This document shows, piece by piece, positions 1-12,972 of a stretch of DNA of 64,000 nt; position 1 is the stretch's first letter, and the number at the start of each line of letters is the position of its first letter. The notes beneath the pieces were generated by a model. It had not been told where the DNA came from, searched no databases, and saw only the letters and a list, made by a program, of their open reading frames with translations. The stretch is from Spirodela intermedia (lineage: Eukaryota > Streptophyta > Magnoliopsida > Alismatales > Araceae), in NCBI GenBank assembly GCA_902729315.2, contig LR746280.1, positions 3,579,001 to 3,643,000 on the forward strand, written 5' to 3'. The position numbers and the translations under genes were made by a program.

Positions 1-450
1 TTGGCAAAACTAACTTAACCAGCAATATCATTAAAGAAATTAAACCATCTTTAAGAAAAATTTCAAAAATATTTACAAAAATCAGTTGCAAAACTTACTG
101 TGTTCATGTGATGTGTCAATGTCATGTGATGCGAAAAATTGACTAAAAGAAAGGATTACTATATTTCAAACCGCCATTTGAAATTTCAGCGACCTTAAGA
201 AATTCCACTCGTGTCATCGCATCTAACTAATAACATAAGTAGAAAACCCCCCATCAGTAAAAATCCATATCATATTCTTCATAATTAAAGATATTTGACC
301 AGAGAAATAAGAACAAGGGCAGAAATTTAGGCATCTTGAAGCAACAAATAACCTATGGTTGAACAGTAATCAGAAGATACCGAATTCCAATTTAAATAGT
401 CAAATCATACAGTGCAATGTCACGTAAATAGGCAAGAGTTAGTGTTGTAC
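1..450 (-). other. Intron sequence of mS35 running off the window
   Basis: This is AT-rich sequence downstream of the exon-3 donor at 450-449. I see no acceptor followed by a plausible mS35 C-terminal reading frame, so it is most simply the start of the next intron. Confidence 0.6.
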
Positions 451-3400
451 CTCTCACTGATGAGAACAAGCTCATCTCTACCTGGATGATATCTCTTTCC
501 AACAATTTCTCTCAGTCGTCGGAAAGCATGTCTTGAAAGGCCCAGTTCTTTCACAGTCACTGAAAGGTTGACCTTTCTGTTTTTCGGATGCCACGAATCT
601 CCACCAGGTGCAAAGACTGCACGTGTTTCCCACTTCAGAATAGGTCCCTCACCTGGCGGGTTACTAAAGTCTTCTTTCGTTACTCCATCAGAAATCTTTT
701 CTTCCTCAGTGGACTCATTTGCAAGCATCGTCTCTGAACATTCCAGAACCACCTTGTCCTCAAATTCTTTAAAGAGCTCATATGCCTCTTCAGGCTGCAG
801 CTCTCCTTTTTCGCACATGTCTCCCAGTTCATAAAATCTTGCCTCAATCTTCTGTTTTATCTCATCTAACATGAAATCAGCCAAAACTATTTAGTGAAAG
901 ATCCCCAAAATGAAAATCATTCATAAACAAGAAAAAGAAATACAAGTCCATCGATTATCACTAGTCAAATATTTTGCATTAGATAGACATACAACATCAG
1001 AAAAACTAATCCAAATCCAAAATATTAGACCACAATTACACAACATAAGATTGACAGACTTCTCAATATATAAAAGAACTCCATTATCGTCAGTGAAATT
1101 TAAAGCCATGATTAAAATACAGTCTTCTCATTGTAGCCGTTTGAATTTTTTTGGTTATGAGAGTTAATCATGAGATGTTTGTAAGCTGTTTAGTTTTCAA
1201 ATGAAAATTATGGTGTCCCTGATGCCATTAGTTTTCCTTATTCAGGGCCTTCATGCATCATATCTCACTGAAAACCTTGTTTCCAATTGTATCAACTTTC
1301 TGTCAATCATCGCAAATAAGTAAAATGCACCAATGATTTTTCTTTACCCAGCTAGTGTTGGAGGGATGAAACAACCAAGGGAAGGCCCCAAAACAATTGT
1401 GGTCCAACCACAACTTTTTCGGAAGAAATTTTCTCACGCTTGTTTTAAGTGCAATTCTTTTAAAATGGACATATCCAGGAACTTTGGCAATCAACTAACA
1501 TAGGTTATAACCCACTCATAGTTTCAAGTATTGTTTTTATGCAGTTTTAAAGGAGACACGTCACCGCCATATGCAAATATCAAGTGAAAAAGTACATTGT
1601 ACTACAGTGAGAAAAAAATCAAATTCCTGTAAAATTTAAGGAATATTCAATAATTTCTTCTTGAGAGTGTATACGCCTTTTACCCAATGAAGGTATTCAG
1701 TATTCCCCATTCCCTAAATTTTACTCGTATATTCGTCATTACAGTGCTTTCCCCTCACCTCCAGTACTCCCCATTCCTTCTCTCTTCAATTTCTCTTCGC
1801 ATCTACCAAGGTGACAGATGAATAAGAGGAATGAACTATAAAAATTCTTTTATATTTTCAATCATGTTCAGCAGGTGTAACCATGGATCATCTCCGATTT
1901 CCATTGCTCTAAACCGACACACTGGACACGTACAATAAGGCCACCATGAACATGTCCTCAATTACGCTGAAATTTAGTAGGAATGTCCCAATGTTCCTTC
2001 TCCTATATCTAACCCATAGAATAGCTGTTAACATCACCTTCTACCAATCAATAACACTGTCAGTTAGTACCGGATAACACAACATAAAGAATACTGACTT
2101 TTTTGAAAGTAATATTTAAGTAATTCTCAACTTGACAACGAATTGCGAGCATTAAACATCCTTCCATAACACACAGTAATACGTCTCCTGGATCAATGAC
2201 AAATAGTCTCTTTTCGCATACCTATTTTGATATTAAGCTTTAAGCTTTGGATTCTGTCACACAAAGGCAGCCACATGCTAGCCAACTTCTAAAAAAATCT
2301 TACTTTTGAAGGAAGAAATTTTATTCTTCCAAATCGTTTTTTACCACCAAACTCTACATGGCGTCAGTTTTCCTAAAGGAAAAGATAGTGGATAAATCAT
2401 CATCCATCTCCGTTTTTCAAAAATGAATGTATACCTTTCATTGGTCTGGTCACTATACTCCATCAGATTAGACGATGCTATTTACCCTGCTCCGGAAAGA
2501 ACTGGCTTCTGAGGAATTCAATTTTTTTTCTGGTCAAATTTCTGTCCTGAAGATGAGAGTCATAAACATGGCCAAAGTAGATAGAATAGTGTTTCAGAAA
2601 GAATCCATCTTGCTGCAGCAGAAAGTAGTTCCACCCTTCCAATCTAGAATCAGAACACTAAATCATTTGCGTTCACCCTTACACCCTTATATTCTAATTC
2701 TGCCTACAAATGATGGGAGACCAATGTACTGAAATGAGAATTCAGCAAGGATAAAGGCCAATGATTAAATATCTCTAGTCATACTTGTATCCTAAATCCT
2801 ACTTACAATAATTAATTTGTTGTTAAGATTTGCACAGTCAAATCATCCTTTCAAGCCATATAAGAGGCCAAATTAACATGTCAGTTTTCTGTACATAATC
2901 CTTATCAAATAAATCGTATCAACAGCAGTTTTGAGATGCACGAAAGATATGCAACAGGAACTTACCAGAGTTCCGTCAACTAACCCTCTCGTTCCAGTCT
3001 TGATGCTTTTATATTGTCACATGGGAAGGTAGCGTTGCTGGGACTTGGGACAATCGAGTCGATTGTCCAAAAGCTCTTGAAGTCTTAAGATGGACAATCA
3101 GTTCACAGTTCAGGGTGGACAGAAAACACTGCCGTTGTGATGCAATTTATCATTCAGTTATGCATTCTTTCATTAAATCTAATAAAAAACAATGTTCTTT
3201 TTAAGCTACTCCAACTTATTCTGTATGAGCTTTTGCAAAACCTGGTTTTACTACAATGCAAACTTTGTTGTCCTTATGGATTTTTCAGGATAAGTTGTCT
3301 CTTATGATGGTTAAAGTTGTCTAATATTTGTCCTTGATCTTCAGTGATAAACCTACGGACAACAATAATGTAGCAAAGTCCTCATTTAAAGCCTTCTACT

Positions 3401-6400
3401 TTCTCTGATTACTTCTCATCACAAGTAATCAGCAACAGATCCAGGAGCCATCCTCAGTGGACTTCTGATTACTAAATAACTCATATGCTCCTTAAAACCA
3501 GGAAAAAAATACCACCACATATCTGATAGAAAGTAATCTTGAATTACTTCACCACCAATAACTTCGTCAAATTGGGCAAACTCAAGATGCAAAGCTTCAA
3601 CAGAAAAGACTGGAAAAGTGTCAGTGTGATATTCTCTACAAGATTGATCAGCCTTTGGAATTTTAAAAGCAGCAACTTTTGGTTTCCATTCTTAAAAAAA
3701 AGAGTGCACCCTAAGATAACGAAACCTTTCTTATTTAAGAACTCCCGCCATAAGTCATTACTGCTATTATGATTATGGTCCACTTAGCAGTTTTCTGAAA
3801 CAATTCTCCCATAACTTTAATAATGATCCATCCAAAGATACCCGTACAACTGAACTCCTGAAACTCATTTTTCTAACATGAAACTTTTTTCTATGATCAT
3901 TCATCCCATTCCCTTAACTGACATCAATTTCTCTGGTGTTTGGCTGTAAACTCTGGGAACCGATATGTTCGATCCCAAATAACATACAAAATGGAAAATT
4001 TGCAATCGTTTCGTAACATGAAAATTTATGCGGTTGAATTAAATTTGAATCTGTTCGATTGATTCCATCTAAAAATCCTGTTTAGCTCGCAAGACTACAG
4101 AAGACTGGATAGTAGATCCACAACTGCTGTTTCGTCAATATGATGATTTAGAATAAATGGATCGGAACTTGATAATTTTTGAAGTTCACTGCATTTCTGA
4201 AAGCAAAAGGAAACCCATCCTGCAACAGATGACTTCTCCAACAGATGTCTTAATACAGTCAAATCGAGTCAAGATGACTCCTGCAACACTAACATCACAC
4301 GAAAGTTGCATAGATGGTCAACTTAGTAACCCCTGAATTTCCAACAAGAAAACCTCGCATAGATTGCCAAAGAACCAGATCATCCAAAGTTATTATTTTT
4401 TAAGACTTTTCCCCATGCTTATTTTCATTAAAACCTAACACAACTATTTAATTACACAACCAGTAGGCACTTGACCATAGACATAAATTACATGCTAATT
4501 TCTTCTTCAAGACCCTTTTCCTGAATCCAAGGACACAATTATTTCTTGTTTCGTATGTTTCAAAGTAGAGCCAATCTATGAAACCAAGGGCCATAATAGA
4601 ATCTCAAGTTGAATACATAACATTTTCCGGAGAGGAATCGACAATGTAACCCGAAGAGTCATCTGAGTCAATTGGAACAAGACATTGCCATGATCAACTT
4701 GGTAACGGTCTGAGTTCAGCCACAGTAACCATCTCATCCATGCACGTTCGTTAGTTACGTTTGAACAGGCGTCTACATCAGAAGCCTATAGAGGATACGA
4801 AGGGAACCATCTTTAGACCTTGTATTCCATATAAGCAGAGACGAGACAAGTTCATAATAAAACCACAGATGATCCTACTGAGACTTTTGTTTCCACTCAA
4901 TACAATTAAGGCTCGTAAATTTCATTCCTCCAAAGAAAGTTCATGACTATTGAGCACTTCTGATTTCAAATTGATTTCTGGCACCAAAAGTTCCTGCAAG
5001 AAGAGCATTTTGGGATAAACGTTTACAAGAGCCCAGCAAACATGTACGTGTCCAGATATCCGTACAACAAGTGAAATGCAAAACCTGGATTGCAACACAA
5101 TATTAAGTTTCACTATTCAATTTCCCTAGTATGATTCAAAAGAGGTTCTCAGCAAACCCTTTCATGAATAATTTTTTTTCCCACTGAACGTTATTTGTGA
5201 TGTGCTTCAAAATAACCAAAGTATTTCATGTCACATGTGCCTCATTCCAAGCTAATAGTTGTTTAAGGTTTCATAAACTGCAATCCTACGAAACAGATCT
5301 CATAATGAGTCAGAATTTTGTCCGTTACAAAGCACAACTCCAGAAATATGAAAAATCATTCCTGCAATCAGCCAAAGGCATCACTCACTGTCACACCCAA
5401 CAAAAGGTCAATCCGTCATTCAACAAGTAGTGGAGTGAAATCCACTGGAATTTCCCCTAATCTGCACCATCTGCCCATGGAATAGACACTATTGGTTGTC
5501 ACGTTGAATTTGCGTCCAAGGGAAGTTTCTTTTGTTTCTTCTCTCTTCCATTATGAGGAATGGAAAAAGCTTCATTACTGTTTTTCTAGTTTCAGATGTT
5601 GGCTGTATGATGGTTTTCAGAAAGAGTCCACATAATTTGACTAACTGCAGAGTCTGAGGACTTGAAGATGATTCGCCAGGGCATCCAAATGACAACACAA
5701 CGAATGCTTCTGGCGATGATTCCACTAAAAGACATAATTTTAAAACCTTTGAAGTTCGTATTCGGATACCTAACCCCCATAAAAAGCTGCTTGGTATCCA
5801 TCCTACAAGAAAATTCTCGATTGGAAATTTTTTGCCACATTGTTTCCGAAATGTGACAAAATACCCTCATATATGCTTTCAAATATGACTTGCATGAGAA
5901 GTCCACAATTTGGATAATCGCCAAAACTTTGTAGGTAACTGCCTACCCAAACACGTGGTCATATATAGTAACGATATCAGTTTTTCAATTTCTCCTCAGG
6001 TTGGGTTGCTACTGAGGTTAAGATTCCATCTTCAAAGCACCTTTAGCTATCCACCATTTGTGAAGTAAATTTGCATTTCTCCTAGAAAAATCTTATCTTA
6101 ATTGGCAACTTTTGGTCCCACACAAGGTTTTACCACCATGCTATGGAACGCCCCTCCCGCCCACCCCCCCTCACCTCATTCTTTCAGCTATGATCTCTCA
6201 GAGCATTTTCGTAGACAACAGTCTCTGTAGCGATCTCACTAATGGAACAGCTTTGACAGTAGGGGAGTGAGAAGAGGGTTCCAACCATAAATTCAGTGCT
6301 TGTCCCCGTCCCATGTGGAAACCCCCAAAGGCAGGGTTATTCAGTTATTCTCGCTGCCCAGAGTGAGTCGTCACTTCTCTCAAAGAATTTTCTTATCTCC

Positions 6401-8886
6401 TCCTCTCCTCTTTCCATTCGTTGGGAGAATGATCTTATCAATACACGATGTATAAGTCTCCAGAGGAATTTCAAGTGTGCTCCATTACTATAGGAATTCG
6501 GTACAACCCTCCAAAAATAGACTCCCGACCTATACAAAGGAGTGCAATTCATCCGACAACTCCTTACCTCTCTGAGATCTTTGGATCTTTCAAAATTCCA
6601 TAGAAATGCAGAAAAAAATATGTTTCATGCAAATATTTAGCTAAATACTAAGCAAATGTTGTAATGCTACCCATTTTTCCTTTCTCCATCAGTTCGACTT
6701 CTCCTCATGCTCCATTGATATCAAATCATAGAATCTTGCAAGAAAAGTTCTATCTTCCCACAGGACACCACTCAAAACCGAAGTGATTTGTTATCTAAGA
6801 CGGAGGTCCCTTTTTTTTATCTCCAACCTTAATGCCTGAGGTCCCTGCGAAATTCCAACCATTTAAGGGTGATTTGTGACTTCCAAAAAAAAAAAAAAAG
6901 AATCAATGCAGTAGAAGAGGACAGAGAACCGTTCTCCACAGGTTCTATGGTACTTCCCATGATAATCACCAACAGCACGTGTTAATCAGAACTTTTGGTA
7001 ACCATTTCAAATGTTATACCTACAGAAATTGTCATCACTACCAAGCAAACAATCATTCCAGTCCTGTTTCTTCGTAGAAGGTCACATCTCAATAAATAAA
7101 GTCACTTCATTCTCTTCATAATTTCCTTTATGGAAGAATGAACTTACTGTAGCTTATGTTCTCCAAAGAATAGTTGATGGAGCCAAGCAGATTGAAAAAT
7201 AAAAGTTGGTAGAACGGATAAGACACTCTAGAAAAGATATATAACCTCGATTTCAACCATTAGATATTTTGTTCAGATTTACGTCCAATAGGATTTTAAG
7301 TATGTAATTCATCACCTGTCAGAGAAGAGGTGACCCAGGTATTCCATTAGAAAATTCTTCAATTCAACATTCCAATATCCTTGGAAAAAAATACTTTGTT
7401 GCCCTAAGGACAGTTTCCCATTACTTCGAATTTCTCAAAACTTGATTCGAAGAAATATCCGCATGGTCTATAACACCAGTCCCCATGGCAAAAAAAACAC
7501 CAAAACTAACAATCTTATGTTTGTCTATCAGCTAATCTACTATCTATAACCATAATTCAAACCAATATTTCATTGGAATCGAGGAGAAAAAGAAAATTCA
7601 AGCAGATGGTAACACATATGGATTGAGCACGAAAAGAGAGAGAAACGTGCAAGTGTATGATGCTATTAGACGCTTAGAGAAGGCCTCTTTACAATATCTT
7701 AATAGACTCTGCTAAGACGTGATAGATCAAGTAGAACCCTAAACCTCTTACTCGTTATAAATGCATTACTACCCTACGGCCTCACTATAGAGCACATAAA
7801 CATGAACCCATGATAAACATTCGAAGATCTGGCTATCCACAAAACTGATCTGGGGGTTGTGAGCCTGGATAATCAGTGGAAATATATATTCTTTCATGCT
7901 GGACAATTGCACAAGAAATCTTGAATGATCAGTGGAAAATCAAACACCGCGGACATATGTGCTAAAAGTATACATTTTAGTCACAGAAGGCAATTCAACG
8001 TGTTGCAGCAGAGCACGGAATACAAATTCTTCAGCTTTTCAACCTTCCTATTCAATTGAGCTACCAATATTAGAAGCTAATAACTGTGACCGGTGCTACT
8101 CACCAGGGAGAAGGTTATCCCACTTGAGCATATCCTCAAGGATGCGCTCACATTCGCTGGTGTCCTTGACAAATCCCTTCTCAATGGCCTCCTGCACCAT
8201 CCCATCCCACTTGCGCTCGTCCATGTTGAAGTACTCATCCTTCACCATCTTCTGCTCCACATGATTGCGAGCATTGTATAGGTCGGGGATGTCCTCGTCC
8301 GTTGAGTACAGCTCGTCAAAATCCTCCTCGAATTCACGGTCCTTTACGTCCTGAAGCGGCTTCATCCGCAGATCCTCCATCATCTCGTCGTCCGTCTCCT
8401 CATGCTTCCCTGTCAGTTTTCGCCTCATGATCGCCTCCATGATCGACGGCAGCGCCTCCTCGTCGCCCTTGAAATACTTTTCAATCCGCCGTTTGAGCTC
8501 TGAAGACGTGATCGAAAGATTAAAGCAATTCAAAGCAATCGAAACCCTAAATCGTGATGAAATGCGGGTCGGCGAGGGGCGGCACCCGCGTTGGTGACAT
8601 CCTCGACCAGGGCGGAGGAGGAAGAAGCCTCGACGATGTCACTGGAACCAGAAGACGCGGCAGAAGAGATGTCGGCGGCGGGGAGAGCGGCAGGGGCTTT
8701 GCCATCGTCACTGCCGTCGGAAGAAGAAGAGAAGAATCTGAAATGGGGGAAGGACGAGAAGCGGGGGGAGGCACATTCCGATAGAGCTCGGCGGAGGGGG
8801 ATGCGAGAGACGCGGTGGAGATGGGAACAAACGGGGACGTAGCGGCGGCCATGGCCTTGCTGGAGGAGGCGAAGGAGAGCTCTCAT
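451..8886 (-). CDS. Mitochondrial small ribosomal subunit protein mS35 (3' end outside window)
   Basis: The gene encodes a homologue of mS35 (MRPS35/Rsm24 family, MRP-S28 domain), a structural protein of the mitochondrial small ribosomal subunit. Exons read on the minus strand are 8886-8586, 8499-8104 and 865-451. Intron 1 is only 86 nt (8585-8500) and intron 2 is 7238 nt (8103-866). The splices join DVTNA to ELKRRIEKYF and DNLLP to DEIKQKIEARF, both reading smoothly into family sequence. The first ~90 residues are rich in Arg and Ser, as expected of a mitochondrial presequence. Conserved blocks include YNARNHVEQKM, DEYFNMDERKWD and the C-terminal RRLREIVGKRYHPGRDEL. Exon 3 ends at a GAGAG|GTACAAC donor in phase 2; bases 1-450 show no further exon, so the last exon or exons lie left of the window. 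About 370 codons are present. Identification is by recalled family similarity; exon joins are my inference from phase and splice motifs. Confidence 0.9.
866..8103 (-). other. Very long intron 2 of mS35 (7.2 kb)
   Basis: The donor is CTCCCTG|GTGAGT and the acceptor is TGTTAG|ATGAG. The coding phase (1) matches on both sides and the joined protein is colinear with the family, so no exon is missing inside. The interval holds only short AT-rich ORFs with no recognisable protein. A patch at about 6120-6590 is less AT-rich than the rest and may be inserted material of unknown origin. Confidence 0.75.
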
Positions 8887-8907
8887 TACGGTGAAGCACT
8901 GCTGAGG

Positions 8908-8990
8908 TTTAGGGTTCTGTGAGATACGAGGAGAGAGAGGGGGAGAGCGGGCGGCTTGACACGTTTAACGGCTACTGATGGAGAAGCCCA
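8908..8990 (-). promoter_or_regulatory. Telo-box-like and site II-like promoter motifs of mS35
   Basis: Just upstream of the mS35 ATG (8886) the minus strand has AACCCTAAA (8908-8916), a telo-box-like element, and TGGGCT (8985-8990), a site II element (TGGGCC/T). Both motif types are known from plant promoters of ribosomal and mitochondrial proteins. A perfect AAACCCTAA also lies on the plus strand inside intron 1 at 8542-8550. Function is inferred from motif and position only. Confidence 0.45.
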
Positions 8991-9734
8991 GCAAGCATGG
9001 AAGAGCACCACTTTGCCCATATAACCTTAAAAGAAAAAAGATGCATAGTCTTCTAGAGCTGTAAATCTAGGTCACGATCAAGCCTAATTGCTCGTCCAGA
9101 ATTACGCACACAAGTCGAGGTGGTGAGAGGAACGACCACCATCAGGCTGGGACCAGTTATTCGCAGCGTGATTGTGAGATTGGGGTGGATTATCTTCACT
9201 ATATCTAATAATATTTTGGCATAGAAGACGCCAAGAACACGTTGCCACTCCGATCGATCCCATTTTCGCCGAATCTCTACACGATTTCCGCAGCTCGATC
9301 GATCTGTGATAAATATAAAGTTTTTGCGCTCGGTCAAGAGATTTTGCCTCAGAAAATGCCATCAGAGACACCTCTGATTTTCTTCAGGTATATATATATA
9401 GATATATGTATATATCTATGGTCAGTACAGGCCAGTTTCAGGCAGCTCATTTTTTTACCCTAAAAAAGAAAACGGTGGAAGCTCCATGTTCTTCCGATAA
9501 CCTTGGAGAGGGTTGAGGTCAACTGAAGGAAAGGAAAGGCGACCCTCTTTTTTTCCCCCCAGAAAGGGTGGAAGCTGCCTCCCTCTTTTCTCCGGTGCTT
9601 CATGGCTGCCGGCGTAAAGGTGGGAGATGCAGCCAGGAAGCGTATGTTTCACGAGGGGGAAAGACCATGCGCCTTCTGGACCGACAACTGGGAAAGATCA
9701 AGGATGAGCTCACATCGGTACTACAGAGGATGGG

Positions 9735-10211
9735 GAGAGAGAGAGAGAGAGAGAGAGTCTTTTTCACTGTGCGATACTGAAGCCACCTGCAACACGAGTT
9801 GAACGGGGAAGCGGGAAAATGAATATGGGGAGGAAGGGGAAGACGAGGAGAGGTTCTTCCCGCGGGAGGTCCTCAGCTTGTACAGTGGGTTTGTCTTCTT
9901 CGCGCCAACGTTCCTTATGCGCCATGACAGGGTCATGGGGTCAACCTCCGTCACATTTTCCTCGCATAAGTATCATGGGCGGTCTCAAAACACGTGCTTC
10001 GGAAGTCTAGACAGAGGTTAGAAATCTCTACGGACCAATAGGTCAGCAGCGAGAGAGAGAGAGAGAGAAAGAGATTTGTGTGGTGGCCGCCTGGCCAACG
10101 TCTGTCCAAACACCGGTGGATAGCCTTCGGACAGCTTGCCGGGGACATTGGCGAAAGGGAGAGCCCCGGGCCCCTCCACCATGTCTCTCTCTCTCTCTCG
10201 CTCTCTCTCTT
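9735..10211. repeat. GA/CT microsatellites in the WEB leader and promoter
   Basis: There are three tracts: (GA)n at 9735-9757 and 10051-10075, and (CT)n at 10184-10211. Such tracts near plant transcription starts are common and can bind GAGA-binding BBR/BPC factors. That role is not shown here. Confidence 0.7.
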
Positions 10212-10452
10212 CTGTATTCGAGTATTCGTTTTTAAAGATGGCTGGGAGGCCTCCTGGTATGATATCCTCTGCCGCTCTGGTCCTCCGTTTTCCTCCTGGC
10301 GACTGCGGGGAGGCTCTCCAGGTTGCAGGTCCGTTGTTGCTTCCCCCTCTGAAAGTGCTCCCTTTTGAGCTTTGTCTTGGAGGGGCTAGGGCTCGTCATC
10401 CCTGGATGAGCTGCTAGGAGAGAGAGTTAGGGTGTTGGGGGGGTGGAGGAGA

Positions 10453-12403
10453 ATGACGATGAGGGAGATGATGGAGACGACGAAATCGGACCCCTTCGAC
10501 GGCAGCGGCTCCGTCACAGCCGCCATCAGCCTCTTCGGAGAGAGGATTCATGGCGGAAAACCGCTCGCCGCCAAGCACAAACCTTTGTTTCCTGATGTAT
10601 GCATCTTCATCTTCATCATCTTCTTCTTCCTCTCTTTCTGTGTTTTCAATGGGGGGAGTTGATGAGGTGTTTGCGGTGTGTCCTCTGAAGGAATCGCCGC
10701 CATCGAAGACCAGAGAGCTTCTTCATCTTGTGCGGAGGGATGCCGGCAGACTCGGCGAGCGGCTGAGGTTCTCAGAGCACGAGAAATCTGTTGCAGAGTC
10801 GGAATTGATCAGCAGCAAGGAGACCATGAACGAATTGAGAACCCTGCTCGAAAATTCTAGCAGGAAAGTGAGAAGCGCCCGCCGGATGTTGACGAAGCCC
10901 GCCGGAGATAGAAGCAAGTCTGGGGGCGGCGCCGCCGCCGCCGAGTACGATGAACTGGTGAAGCAGTTGGAGCGGATGAAGAAGGAGAGGAGCAAGGTGA
11001 GGCTCGACATAGCCCGAGCCGGCGAAGATACGGCGAAGGCGGAGGGGGAGGCCGAAGCGGCGGTGCTCCGGTCGGCGTCCTGCCTGAACTCGATCGAGGA
11101 ACTGAGGAAGGAGGTGGACGCCATGAACGAGGAGCACGTCCTTGTCGAGATCGCCAGGCTGCAGGCCGTCGAAGAAACCAGGGAGATCGAAGCGAGGAGA
11201 GCGGCCGAGGCGGCTCAATTCGGGAAGAAGATCCAGGCAATCAGAGATCGGATGATGGCTATGAGGACAGAAATCGATCTCGCGGCGACGGCGATGGTGA
11301 GACCGGCGGCGAGGGATTCCGGCGACGGCGGCTCCGCTGCAACGGACGAGGTGGAGAAGAAGAGGCGGAAATCGGAGCTCGAGAGAGAGTTGCAGGCGGC
11401 TAAGCAGGAACTGGTCTCCACCAAGGATGAGGGGTTCCAGTTGATGGCTTCCATGGACATGGTGAGGCTCGAGCTGGTGCAGATATCCAGGGAGACGAGC
11501 CGGCTGAAGAAGCTGGAGGAGAAGCAAGATTCAGCCCTGCAGAATCTCAATTCCAAGCTCCTGAGGGCGAAATCGAAGCTGGAGACGGCCGCGGCGTCCG
11601 AGGAGAAGTCGAGATCGATAGTGCTCAATCTCTCGGCGGCTCTGCAACAGCTTAGAACGGAGGCGCGGGCGATGAGGAAGGAGAAGGATCGGGCCGAGGA
11701 AGAAATTGAAGCGACGAAGACGAAGATCCAGTCGGCCGACGCAGCGCTGGAATCCGCCGAGCAGCGGCTCGAGGACGCCATCGAAGCGCTCAAGAGCGCC
11801 AAGGCCTCTGAAGCTTCCTCCCTAGGGAGGCTGAAGCACCTCTCGGAGAGGACGATGAAGTTCAGGGCCTGCTCGGCCCCTCGCAGCTCCACCATGACCA
11901 TGTCCAGCTTCGAGTACGAGTATCTCAAGGGGCAGGCGGATGGCGCTCAGAAGATCGCAGAGAAGAAGGTGGCCGCTGCTCGGGCCTGGATCGATGCATT
12001 CAAGGCCAGCGAGGAGGAGATCCTGCTCAAGATCGACAGAGCGAGGAGGGAGATGGGGGAGCTCGAGGCCGCCGAAACCAGGGAGAGGGGCAGGGACAGG
12101 ATGGAGGAGACCCTCCAGGGAGAGCTTTCAAGGTACAGGCCGGAGGGGGAGAGGGTGGAGGAGGAGACGGCCATGGCGGCGGCGGCGGACCTGTTGCAGG
12201 TGGCCGCCATCCAGAGGAAATCGCTGAGAGAGAACGGGAACGCGTCAGCGCTGCGGAAGTCCAGGACGGCGCGAAGGTCGTCCCTCTCCCATGGAGCCCG
12301 CCAGTTCCCTCAGTCACCCTCCGTCGCGCTGAAGAGGAAGAAGAAGGTCATGCCCGGCCTGGTTAAGCTTCTCCGCGGTAGGAAACCTGGCAAGCTCAAG
12401 TGA
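10453..12403 (+). CDS. WEB-family coiled-coil protein (WEMBL/DUF827)
   Basis: The gene encodes a long coiled-coil protein of the WEB family, which includes WEB1 and PMI2, needed for normal light-driven chloroplast movement. Exon 1 is 10453-10596 (48 codons) and carries the family's N-terminal signature GSVTAAISLFGERI. A short phase-0 intron begins GTATGC at 10597. The best acceptor is AG at 10689-10690, with exon 2 at 10691-12403, giving about 618 residues. An alternative in-frame AG at 10665-10666 would add eight residues. Exon 2 is almost all charged heptad-like sequence, with SSFEYEYLKGQADGAQK near the C-terminus as in relatives, and ends in a basic tail (KRKKKVMPGLVKLLRGRK). An uninterrupted frame from 10550 extends upstream into the intron and is not the real start. 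The gene is very GC-rich, so several long antisense and off-frame ORFs overlap it. The specific member is not identified. Confidence 0.85.
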
Positions 12404-12972
12404 CTCCCTCCCTCTCTCTCTCTCTCTCTCTCTTCTCCTGCTCGTCGGTGGTAGAGCCGAACATGAATCAGAGAGGTGACTTCCAGAGACAAGGCCCTTC
12501 TTCGAGGTTTTGACTTTGCTGCCGCTAACGTGAAAGAGGGGTGTTTCTCCAATGTTACAAAATTTCTGTGCGTATGAACATTTGAGAACTTGTAATGGTA
12601 GTATATAACAAAATGCCCTGAAGATTTGGGCCTTGTAACGGACGGATTTCGTCCACCGTCTTGTAAGAATTTTTTAAGCAGCAAATCCAAGCCGTCCGTT
12701 TTCATCGATTTGGAATCATCGACGTCTTGTGGAGGACAAGAGGGACGCGTGGACGATTTGGAGGTTTTGTGGGCCCCTAACCTCAGTCTGGCGCACGTAC
12801 GCTGAGGACGCTTCCGCTGCTCCGCTAGTCCACTCTGCGTAACGTAATCCACCTCCTCGGACCTCTCGACGCGCGCGTTCTCAGATCTGCATCTCTCTCT
12901 TTCTCTCTCAAGCTCTCACTTGGGAATTTGTCATGAGCCGGTGGCGGGGGTAGACGATCCTGATCGGTGGAG
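12404..12972 (+). other. Short spacer: WEB 3' UTR and RELCH-like promoter
   Basis: Only 569 bp separate the WEB stop from the next ATG. A (CT)n tract (12411-12433) follows the WEB stop directly. TGGGCC occurs near 12770, and a CT-rich tract near 12890-12915 lies in the likely leader of the next gene. Confidence 0.55.

Larger units (their letters stand above)
8887..10452. other. Divergent intergenic region between mS35 and the WEB gene
   Basis: This spacer of about 1.57 kb must contain the promoters and 5' leaders of both divergent genes. It has several GA/CT microsatellites (9735-9757, 10051-10075, 10184-10211) and an AT microsatellite near 9389-9418. Short GC-rich ORFs at 9568-10417 show no recognisable protein and are probably leader or promoter sequence. 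Confidence 0.6.

Noticed and set aside
10550-10690. Upstream extension of the WEB frame beginning MAENRSPP
   Set aside because: It runs through the pyrimidine-rich intron (Ser repeats) and lacks the family N-terminal GSVTAAISLFGE, which is in exon 1 in another frame.
10772-11928. Long antisense ORFs (251 and 237 codons) opposite the WEB gene
   Set aside because: They are products of the GC-rich, Glu/Lys/Ala-rich coiled-coil coding strand read backwards. No domain is recognisable and the sense strand is clearly coding.
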